Assembly (NCBI GenBank): GCA_003136075.1
Contig: PNBP01000034.1
Location: forward strand, 9,371-17,435
Length of the DNA: 8,065 nt
Reading direction: 5' to 3'
Source: Methanoregula sp.
GTDB lineage: Archaea; Halobacteriota; Methanomicrobia; Methanomicrobiales; Methanospirillaceae
Part shown: positions 1 through 5,708 of the stretch, in pieces
Position numbering within the stretch: position 1 is the first letter of the stretch
How the letters are laid out: every line of letters begins with the position of its first letter
Notes under the pieces: generated by a model
Databases searched by the model: none
Seen by the model: the letters and a program-made list of their open reading frames with translations, nothing else
Told to the model about the DNA's origin: nothing
Position numbers and translations under genes: made by a program

Positions 1-1125
1 TTCAAGCCGGTCCTCATCGATGTCCTGTGCTGCCCCAATACCGGCCCGGACGTTGGCGATGAGCCCCTCCTTTTTTCCGGCATCAGCATCCAGTCCCCGG
101 ATCAGGGCCCGTTGTTTGTCTGCCCGGACAAGAAGGTCAGTGATCTCTTTTGTGGCAAACCCGATCTCCGCAGTGAGCCGGAGATATTCGGCTTTCTTCT
201 CTTTTTGGCCGTCCAGCCGCTGCCGGACTTCCGCATACGAGCTGGCGGTCTTTTCAATCCGGTGATACTCGGCTTCCTCATCTGCGATGAGCGCAAGCGA
301 GGCTTCGAGTTTCTTTGCCTGTGTGGTATCCGTGTCCCGTTCACGCCCGAGCGTCTGCTGCTGCTGGAGGAGCCGGGCATACGCGGTCTTCTTGTCGGAG
401 AGCCGTTTCAGGTCTGCGTCAATCTGTACTCGCCGGGACTGGTGGTGTTCCCGTGCTTTTGTGTGTACCGCAATCGTCGTGTGGAACTGTGCGACCGATG
501 CCTGCAGGGCGGCAAAATCTTCCCCGCTCTGCCGGCCGGTCATTGCCTTGAGCTCGCCTTCCATTCCGCCGAGTTCGCTGGTCTTTGCATCGATGTCCTC
601 TTTTAAGATCTTCTGGCTCTCGGTGTTCAGGTAATCGATGCCGAGCGCCCGCAAGAACCACTCCTTCCTCTTTCCCGGAGTGTTTTCAAGAAGGGTTAAG
701 AGGTCTTTCTGGCCTGCGTAGATGGTGTTTTTGAAATCCACCGGGCCCATGCCAAGCGTCCGTTTCACTTCGGCTTCAACATCGCTTACCCCTTTTGCCT
801 GTTCTTTCCCGTTATGATAGAGAGACGCATCGTGGCTGACGGTCTTACCTTTTTTGAATGTGCGGGTAACGGTATACCTATCACCGCCGATCCGGAAGTC
901 GAGCCGGACTTCGCACTTCTCTTTGGGTGACGCGAAACTAGAGACGATGTAGTCAGCAGAGATCCCGGTTGCCTGCACGCCATACAGCGCAAAGAAAATC
1001 GCCTGCACGAGGCTGGACTTGCCCGTGCCGTTATTCCCGAGGATACCGGTGATGCCGTCCCTGAACCGGATCTCCACGTCACGGAACCTCTTGAAATTCT
1101 TCAGCACGAGCCGGTCGAGGATCAT
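1..1125 (-). CDS. rad50: DNA double-strand-break repair ATPase Rad50, N-terminal part (runs off left edge)
   Basis: This is the SMC-like ATPase that partners Mre11 in sensing, tethering and resecting DNA double-strand breaks. The first 375 residues are visible, and the frame is open to position 1. The protein begins MILDRLVLKNFKRFRDVEI, a typical Rad50/SMC start. Walker A is GNNGTGKS at residues 30-37, and the Q-loop is at about 135-142 (IYAGQKDL, Gln139). From about residue 165 it becomes charged and Gln/Lys/Glu-rich, as expected for the ascending coiled coil. The zinc hook (CxxC), signature motif and Walker B would lie outside the window. The ATG at 1125 is chosen because the Rad50 N-terminal strand starts there and a GGAG sequence lies 7 nt upstream. 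It follows mre11 on the same strand, but 287 bp of apparent inserted DNA separates them. The family assignment is near certain. Confidence 0.95.
   Translation of the reverse strand, partial: MILDRLVLKNFKRFRDVEIRFRDGITGILGNNGTGKSSLVQAIFFALYGVQATGISADYIVSSFASPKEKCEVRLDFRIGGDRYTVTRTFKKGKTVSHDASLYHNGKEQAKGVSDVEAEVKRTLGMGPVDFKNTIYAGQKDLLTLLENTPGKRKEWFLRALGIDYLNTESQKILKEDIDAKTSELGGMEGELKAMTGRQSGEDFAALQASVAQFHTTIAVHTKAREHHQSRRVQIDADLKRLSDKKTAYARLLQQQQTLGRERDTDTTQAKKLEASLALIADEEAEYHRIEKTASSYAEVRQRLDGQKEKKAEYLRLTAEIGFATKEITDLLVRADKQRALIRGLDADAGKKEGLIANVRAGIGAAQDIDEDRLE
1117..1125. repeat. 9-bp direct repeat, left copy (putative target-site duplication)
   Basis: GAGGATCAT on the plus strand (ATGATCCTC on the coding strand) covers the first three codons of rad50. 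An identical copy at 1413-1421 covers the mre11 stop. The match ends on both sides: C against G before it, G against T after it. So the repeat is exactly 9 bp and bounds 287 bp of extra DNA. Confidence 0.7.
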
Positions 1126-1132
1126 GGGAAGG

Positions 1133-1136
1133 CTCC
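1133..1136 (-). promoter_or_regulatory. Shine-Dalgarno GGAG for rad50
   Basis: On the minus strand GGAG is followed by 7 nt (CCTTCCC) and then the rad50 ATG. It lies inside the apparent insertion, so the inserted DNA now seems to supply the ribosome binding site that the end of mre11 would once have provided. That last point is inference. Confidence 0.5.
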
Positions 1137-1164
1137 AGATTTTTTCACGAGAGGTGCATTATTC

Positions 1165-1222
1165 CCGGTTTTTGATGGGGGCTGACGCCCCGAGGGGCGC
1201 CCCGCGGCGGCCCTAAAACCGG
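1165..1222. repeat. GC-rich palindromic unit inside the insertion
   Basis: The outer arms CCGGTTTT (1165-1172) and AAAACCGG (1215-1222) are perfect inverted repeats. Inside lie GGGGC-TGAC-GCCCC (1178-1191) and the palindrome GGGGCGCCCC (1194-1203). The segment could form a strong hairpin in DNA, or in the mre11-rad50 transcript upstream of rad50. It has the look of a dispersed intergenic palindrome, but no second copy is in this window. Confidence 0.6.
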
Positions 1223-1412
1223 TTTTTTCAGTGAGGGAAATCTCCACAAAGATGCTACGAGAACAATTCGTGAGAGGGTCCCGGACCGGGTTATCTGCCC
1301 AGCCGCGACCCGACGAGGCGTTGCGGCGACCTCCGGAGGGGGTGGGACTGCTCGTAAATTCCCCAGAGATACCCGCAAACGACGTTCCGGTTTGGATCGA
1401 ATAACCGCTTTG

Positions 1413-1421
1413 GAGGATCAT
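1413..1421. repeat. 9-bp direct repeat, right copy (putative target-site duplication)
   Basis: This is the second copy of GAGGATCAT. On the minus strand it contains the mre11 stop TGA (1420-1418) overlapping an ATG (1421-1419), just as the left copy contains the rad50 ATG overlapping a TGA. Confidence 0.7.
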
Positions 1422-2557
1422 TCTGCCGTCCCCCGGTGCTCGTCCATCACGGACGCCAGGACTTCCCTGCCCCGGGCAAGGGCGAACTCCTTTTGTTTTG
1501 CCGTAAGCTGCTGCCTGCCGATGAACCCCTCAAATTCCTGCAGGTAGTCGATCATCCGGATGTCCTGCTGGAGCGGGACTGGTGTGTCCTTGTCCTCGCT
1601 CTTCACCCGGATCTTCAGGTCAAGGAGCTGCTCGCGGACACCGGCAAGGTCTCTGGTGTCGATGCCCTTCCCGTGCTCCCGCGAGAGCCCGTCGAGCGTC
1701 ACCTGCGCCATCGCATACTGCGGCGCATTCTTCTTTGCCACCCGGGAAATGATCTCGTCCGTGACATCCCCGGGATGGACACCGTGGCACGCGATCGTCC
1801 CGAGGTCGAACATCGGCGTCTTCGGGAGCGCGAGGTGCCGGACGTCATGCTTCCCCGGGTCCACGAGCAGGCCGCCTTTGGTGTCCGTGATCTCGCCATA
1901 GGTAAGGTATTCCAGCGAGCCCGAGTACCATGCGTTGTCCGTGATCTGCACCTGCCGGTGGTAGTGGCCGAGCGCGATGTAATCGAACTTATCGGAGAGG
2001 ATCGTGTCGTCCAGCTCGTGCTCGGCAACCGTGGCAAGCCGTTTGTCCTTAATCGCGGTCGCGAGGCCGTGGGTCACCAGCACGTTATGATGCGAGGGTG
2101 AGAATTCCACCGCGTCGTACGCCGTGCGGTAGTCCTCGGCCCGGAGCATGTTCGGGATCAGGTGGAACATCGTATCCCCGTACTCCACCCGCTCGTACCG
2201 GAACCTGTAAGCCGCCGTGATCTCTGACGGGTGATAGGTCAGGACTTCAAACGGCGAGGTGGTGTACCGGGTCTTGACCATGCTGTGGTTCCCGGCAATG
2301 ATCACGAGCGGGATGCCCGCCGCGTGGAGCCGTTCGAGCGCTTCGAGCACCGTGGTATAGGCCCGGGTCTTGGGCTTGACGGTATCAAAAAGGTCGCCCG
2401 CGTGGACGAGGACATCGGGTTTGTGGTGGATGATGGTATCGATCGCTGACAGGAAATTATCGTACACCTGCTTCTCGCGGAGGTTCATGCCGTCCGGGTC
2501 GAGGCGGTTGAAGGCGGCGAGGCCCAGGTGAGTGTCGGCGATGTGGATGAGTTTCAT
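1418..2557 (-). CDS. mre11: DNA double-strand-break repair nuclease Mre11
   Basis: This Mn-dependent calcineurin-like phosphoesterase has exonuclease and endonuclease activity on broken DNA ends and works with Rad50. The 379-residue length is normal for archaeal Mre11. All metal-binding motifs are present: IADTHLG (Asp8, His10), HAGDLFDT (Asp55), AGNHS (Asn90, His91), VTHGL (His163) and LGHYHRQV (His198, His200). The cap and Rad50-binding regions follow, and the protein ends GTAE. The start at 2557 puts MKLIHIADTHLG at the N terminus, the standard position, and a TATA-like box lies about 35 bp upstream. rad50 is downstream on the same strand, past the 287-bp insertion. The AT-rich helicase gene upstream ends 75 bp before it, so mre11 appears to have its own promoter. 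Confidence 0.97.
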   Translation of the reverse strand: MKLIHIADTHLGLAAFNRLDPDGMNLREKQVYDNFLSAIDTIIHHKPDVLVHAGDLFDTVKPKTRAYTTVLEALERLHAAGIPLVIIAGNHSMVKTRYTTSPFEVLTYHPSEITAAYRFRYERVEYGDTMFHLIPNMLRAEDYRTAYDAVEFSPSHHNVLVTHGLATAIKDKRLATVAEHELDDTILSDKFDYIALGHYHRQVQITDNAWYSGSLEYLTYGEITDTKGGLLVDPGKHDVRHLALPKTPMFDLGTIACHGVHPGDVTDEIISRVAKKNAPQYAMAQVTLDGLSREHGKGIDTRDLAGVREQLLDLKIRVKSEDKDTPVPLQQDIRMIDYLQEFEGFIGRQQLTAKQKEFALARGREVLASVMDEHRGTAE

Positions 2558-2588
2558 TGTGTCTGATTTTTATGTGGGGTGTACTGGG

Positions 2589-2594
2589 ATATAA
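2589..2594 (-). promoter_or_regulatory. Putative TATA box for mre11
   Basis: On the minus strand TTATAT lies 32-37 nt upstream of the mre11 ATG, in the 75-bp gap after the helicase gene. Transcription starting about 25 nt downstream would give a leader of roughly 8-12 nt. No clear purine-rich BRE precedes it, because the upstream sequence is C-rich. It is supported by position and sequence only. Confidence 0.45.
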
Positions 2595-2632
2595 GGGGAA
2601 GGGGGGTGGGGGTGAAAATGAGGGAGAGTAAA

Positions 2633-4669
2633 CTAAAACCATTTTTTTAATGTATTCTGTCCATCCACAACTGACTCCTTATTTATTCCAATAGAACCAG
2701 ATGGGTTGAACCCCAATTTCTTGAGTTGTTCAATTTTTGATCTATCTTCATAATCTTTTTCCGAAATAGCCCACGCTAATAAGAATTTTGGACGTGAACT
2801 TGCGACATATGCAAAACGTGCTGATTCGCCATTAGCATTATCAATATCTAACCAATGTTGCCAATATCCACTACCTGTATCTCTTTCTCCAGATGATTGA
2901 GAGGAGGACACGAGTAAAATTGAATCAAATGTTTTTCCCTTAGCAGAATGAATAGTTGATATTTCAATCGTTTTATCAACTTGATGTTTGATGTCATTTA
3001 TTGTTTTAATTACTGGAGAATTTTTATATCCCGAAGGTGAGGATTTTATCATATTTTTCTCAATAATTTTTTCTAATGCAAGCCATCCATATTGAGATTG
3101 AATATCCTCAAATATTACAGGAAAAGTCTCGTTGAATTTCACTCTCCAATCTGTCCAAATTTGAGTAAAATCTGCTAATGATCCTGGTTGATTGCAACGA
3201 TTAAGCAGATTTGCTAGAAATAATCTCCATTGGTGATTTGGAACATCAGTAGGTCCATAAAAATTTCTATAGTTATGCTTTTCATTAGGAAATAAAAATT
3301 TTGATAAAAAAACTCCAAAATAATTTAGAGATTCTTTTTTATATTCGGTATCATTCAAAGACCACAGATATATCGCAGACGGTGCGAGTTTGGAAAAAGT
3401 CATTTTTTGTGTTGTTCGTCCCATCAACGAATTCTTATTAGAATTATTTCTAATCAGTATTGCGGATTTTTCGACATTATATCCATTTGTTTTTAAGTAA
3501 TCTGAAAAATTTTCGGGTATTTCATGTATCTTTTCTTTTTGATAACTGAAAATGAGACAGTGACTCTTATTTGGAACATCATCACATCCAAGAATTTGTT
3601 CCTGATTTTCCACAAGTTTACAACAGGTATTAACAATCGATTGAACGCTTCTAAAGTTTTTTGTTAATGGGATTATAGTAAATTTTTCCTCTTCTGTAAA
3701 TTGAATAATTTTCTTGAAATCTGCATTGTTATAAGAAAAAATGGATTGATGAAGATCCCCGACTAAATGAAATATTGAGCCACTTTTTTTTAACAGGCGG
3801 AAAATATCAATTTTAAGTGATGACAAATCTTGACACTCATCAATAATAATGATGCTGAATCGATTTGATAATAATTTACATATTTCTGGATTGTCATTCA
3901 GGATTTTATAACAAATAATGTCAACATCTTGGTGTGTTACGAAACCCGATTTCCAAAATTCTGTTTTGATTTGTTTTAATTCGGATTTCAAAGATCTATT
4001 AATAACACCTTTTTTTCTTTGACTATCGATTTGAAATTTTCCTGAAGAAAAAATTATTTGATCGCATTCTTTATCTAAAAAATAAAATTCATTTGCTTGG
4101 ATGCATCCTGTTTCAAAATATGAATATTTTGTTGAAAATTTTTTATTTTTCAAGAATTCTGCATCACTGGATTTGTCAATTAAATGAATGCTTTGATCAT
4201 CATCATTTCCAGAATAATCTGTCACTAAATGGGCAAATGGATTAAGAATGAATCTATGCATCCAACTATCAATTGTGCCAATGAAATGTGGGTGTGAAAT
4301 ACCCGATGACCCTGCGAATTGTTGAACTCTCTCAGTTATAACATCTGTGGCTTTGTTTGTATATGTTAGAACAGCGATCCCGGTTGTTTTTTTTGTCCAT
4401 TTTTTGAATTCATAGGCTGATTTTAAACCCACAACTTCGGTTTTACCGCTCCCAGGACATGCTTTTAAAAAACTATTTTTTTCCAAATCATATTCGACAT
4501 ATTGTAATTGTTCAAGTGTTTTTTCCCATATTCGACATTTTCCATAATCATTACATGGAGAATTTGTCGAACGATGTAATGAATAGCATTCCTCGGCAGG
4601 TTTTTTTTGATTATTTTCACATAAAACATTAGAAATTTTAAAAAAAAGGTGATTCTTTGTATCAGGCAT
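2633..4669 (-). CDS. gajB: UvrD/Rep-family superfamily 1 helicase, GajB-like Gabija component
   Basis: This is a predicted SF1A ATPase/helicase acting with the upstream OLD-type nuclease in Gabija anti-phage defence. From the ATG at 4669 the protein has 678 residues. Its motifs are: Walker A CPGSGKT (71-77), motif Ia AVLTYTNKAT (99-108), GTIDSW (130-135), Walker B IIIIDECQD (272-280), motif III GDLHQSIF (303-310), motif IV LTKNFRS (334-340), motif V STIHSAKGKT (571-580) and motif VI YVASSRPK (621-628). The catalytic set looks intact. The 4669 start gives an 8-bp overlap with the gajA stop (ATGCCTGA) and sits behind a GTGAG-like sequence. An ATG at 4723 is in frame but would overlap 62 bp. Oddities are a length greater than the roughly 500 residues I recall for the first-described GajB, and four Cys (17, 28, 39, 45) ahead of the helicase core. 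The helicase family is certain. The Gabija role rests on the pairing. Confidence 0.85.
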   Translation of the reverse strand: MPDTKNHLFFKISNVLCENNQKKPAEECYSLHRSTNSPCNDYGKCRIWEKTLEQLQYVEYDLEKNSFLKACPGSGKTEVVGLKSAYEFKKWTKKTTGIAVLTYTNKATDVITERVQQFAGSSGISHPHFIGTIDSWMHRFILNPFAHLVTDYSGNDDDQSIHLIDKSSDAEFLKNKKFSTKYSYFETGCIQANEFYFLDKECDQIIFSSGKFQIDSQRKKGVINRSLKSELKQIKTEFWKSGFVTHQDVDIICYKILNDNPEICKLLSNRFSIIIIDECQDLSSLKIDIFRLLKKSGSIFHLVGDLHQSIFSYNNADFKKIIQFTEEEKFTIIPLTKNFRSVQSIVNTCCKLVENQEQILGCDDVPNKSHCLIFSYQKEKIHEIPENFSDYLKTNGYNVEKSAILIRNNSNKNSLMGRTTQKMTFSKLAPSAIYLWSLNDTEYKKESLNYFGVFLSKFLFPNEKHNYRNFYGPTDVPNHQWRLFLANLLNRCNQPGSLADFTQIWTDWRVKFNETFPVIFEDIQSQYGWLALEKIIEKNMIKSSPSGYKNSPVIKTINDIKHQVDKTIEISTIHSAKGKTFDSILLVSSSQSSGERDTGSGYWQHWLDIDNANGESARFAYVASSRPKFLLAWAISEKDYEDRSKIEQLKKLGFNPSGSIGINKESVVDGQNTLKKWF

Positions 4670-5657
4670 TTTCCATCTCACATACCCAATAAATTGCGTT
4701 TTGGATATATTCCGGAATATCAAAATTTACATTCTCATCGGATGATAGATACTCCGCAAGTACTTGTGCAAATGCCCCTTTGGTATCTTTAACTCGATTA
4801 AGTAAATCAAATGCGGCCTCAGATTTTGTTACTTCATTCGTAGTACTCCAATCAGTTCGGGTATAATTCTCAAAAGTTGTTCGTATAGAACCATTTGAAT
4901 CTAAAATTTTTAGGAAACATTTGCACATTGGCTCCAAATTTTTTCCCTCAATCGCTAAATCATATTCAAATGTCTTTAAATTTGGAAAAAGACGACAATT
5001 AGCCGAACGTCCAACAGGTTCAATCAATTTCAACGCAGAATTATGTCCTTCGGCGGGGGTAGTCTTCGTGGGTTTTAATGCAGAATCTGGATCATTATCG
5101 GTAATGCCTGCACATCTTATAGAGATTGATGCTGGTGGGGGTGTTTGGTTATTTAGATCACAAAATAATTGCATAAAATGATTGAAAAAAATCCCATTCA
5201 TATTAATGACAGATATCCCTTGTTCTTCGAGTGTTTTCGGAACCTTTTGCTGTTTCCTTTGATTATAATCTCTAATTACAATCTTTGCAATTTCTGGTAT
5301 GACCATCGCTTCAGCAATACCTTCAACCAAAATCACACCCTTTGAAAAAAGTAATGTCGATTTAGTTACATCAAGCCACCGTGTAAGAAATGCTTTATTG
5401 GAAATTGATAATCCACAATCATTCAGGTGTGTTGGAATTGTAATTCGATTTTTGCCTAAAGCAAGATGAATAATGGAATCAATTGACGCCGCAGAGGCAA
5501 GAACTGATGAATGAGTTGTAACAATTATTTGGATGTTTGAATTTGTGGTCTCCTTCTGAAGATATTTTAGGAGTTTTATCTGAAGTTGGGGATGCAGATG
5601 AGCTTCCGGTTCTTCGATAAGCAATATTTTTAAAGAAAGTCTCCAAAAGTGATACAT
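4662..5657 (-). CDS. gajA: GajA-like OLD-family ATPase/TOPRIM nuclease, 5'-truncated remnant
   Basis: GajA is an OLD-family protein with an N-terminal ABC-type ATPase and a C-terminal TOPRIM DNA nuclease, and it forms the Gabija complex with GajB. Only 331 residues remain, against nearly 600 for characterised GajA. Seen here are Walker B and D-loop ILLIEEPEAHLHP (11-23), H-loop TTHSS (47-51), TOPRIM motif 1 LVEGIAEA (Glu112, Glu116) and the TOPRIM acidic motif TDNDPD (Asp187, 189, 191). Walker A, the Q-loop and the signature motif are absent. The in-frame sequence upstream of the ATG at 5657 reads N-F-S-K after a TAG at 5672-5670, so no hidden 5' extension exists. The first residues, MYHFWR, are encoded by the inverted repeat at 5641-5664. 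The gene appears cut by integration of the neighbouring element. ATPase function should be lost, but the TOPRIM part could still be made. Confidence 0.85.
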   Translation of the reverse strand: MYHFWRLSLKILLIEEPEAHLHPQLQIKLLKYLQKETTNSNIQIIVTTHSSVLASAASIDSIIHLALGKNRITIPTHLNDCGLSISNKAFLTRWLDVTKSTLLFSKGVILVEGIAEAMVIPEIAKIVIRDYNQRKQQKVPKTLEEQGISVINMNGIFFNHFMQLFCDLNNQTPPPASISIRCAGITDNDPDSALKPTKTTPAEGHNSALKLIEPVGRSANCRLFPNLKTFEYDLAIEGKNLEPMCKCFLKILDSNGSIRTTFENYTRTDWSTTNEVTKSEAAFDLLNRVKDTKGAFAQVLAEYLSSDENVNFDIPEYIQNAIYWVCEMENA

Positions 5658-5664
5658 TTTGGAG
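5641..5664. other. Putative attachment/crossover site (att core) of the integrase
   Basis: CTCCAAAA and TTTTGGAG form a perfect 8-bp inverted repeat around the 8-bp spacer GTGATACA. Tyrosine recombinase core sites typically have two inverted binding arms around a 6-8 bp crossover. This one lies exactly where gajA homology ends and 44 bp before the integrase ATG, as expected for an attL-type junction. The partner junction is not in the window, so the assignment is inference. Confidence 0.6.
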
Positions 5665-5671
5665 AAATTCT

Positions 5672-5686
5672 AAAAAACTTTAAATA
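5672..5686 (+). promoter_or_regulatory. Integrase promoter (BRE/TATA), possibly bidirectional
   Basis: AAAAAACTTTAAATA contains an A-rich BRE-like stretch followed by a TATA-like TTTAAA (5679-5684). The centre is about 27 bp from the integrase ATG, which fits a leaderless transcript, and no Shine-Dalgarno is visible. TTTAAA is palindromic and its centre is about 25 bp from the gajA-remnant ATG on the other strand, so it might also drive that gene. Only the forward role is reasonably supported. Confidence 0.5.
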
Positions 5687-5708
5687 GTAATAGTAACTAC
5701 TCATTATT

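Larger units (their letters stand above)
1126..1412. mobile_element. 287-bp apparent insertion between mre11 and rad50
   Basis: This block separates mre11 from rad50. It is flanked by the 9-bp direct repeat GAGGATCAT. Deleting the block plus one repeat copy gives a junction where the mre11 stop TGA and the rad50 start ATG share ATGA, a common arrangement for translationally coupled genes. That reconstruction is the main evidence for an insertion. The block contains a GC-rich palindromic segment (1165-1222) and shorter palindromes such as CCTCCGGAGG (1330-1339). It carries no transposase, and I see no convincing terminal inverted repeats, so it could be a non-autonomous MITE-like element or a relic. 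A minus-strand reading frame (1421-1122, 99 codons) crosses the whole block, but its Ser/Gly/Arg/Pro-rich product resembles nothing I know. Confidence 0.6.

Noticed and set aside
112..606. Plus-strand frame of 164 codons opposite rad50
   Set aside because: It is antisense to a clear Rad50 coding frame, and its Cys/Leu-rich product has no recognisable features; it is a shadow of GC-rich coding DNA.
1126..1412. Terminal inverted repeats for the mre11-rad50 insertion
   Set aside because: The two ends share only scattered bases when one is reverse-complemented, so no insertion-sequence family can be assigned.
1122..1421. 99-codon minus-strand frame between mre11 and rad50 as a real gene
   Set aside because: Its product is low-complexity and unrecognised, and its ends are explained by the 9-bp duplication. 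Kept as a finding, not annotated as a gene.
1436..2101. Plus-strand frame of 221 codons opposite mre11
   Set aside because: It is antisense to Mre11, whose catalytic motifs are all present. The frame is a by-product of codon bias.
3313..3320. Another CTCCAAAA octamer inside gajB as a second recombination site
   Set aside because: No inverted TTTTGGAG partner lies nearby and the surrounding helicase gene is intact. It is likely chance in AT-rich DNA.
4670..4723. Upstream in-frame start for the helicase (ATG at 4723)
   Set aside because: It would overlap gajA by 62 bp; the ATG at 4669 gives a usual short overlap and better ribosome-binding context.
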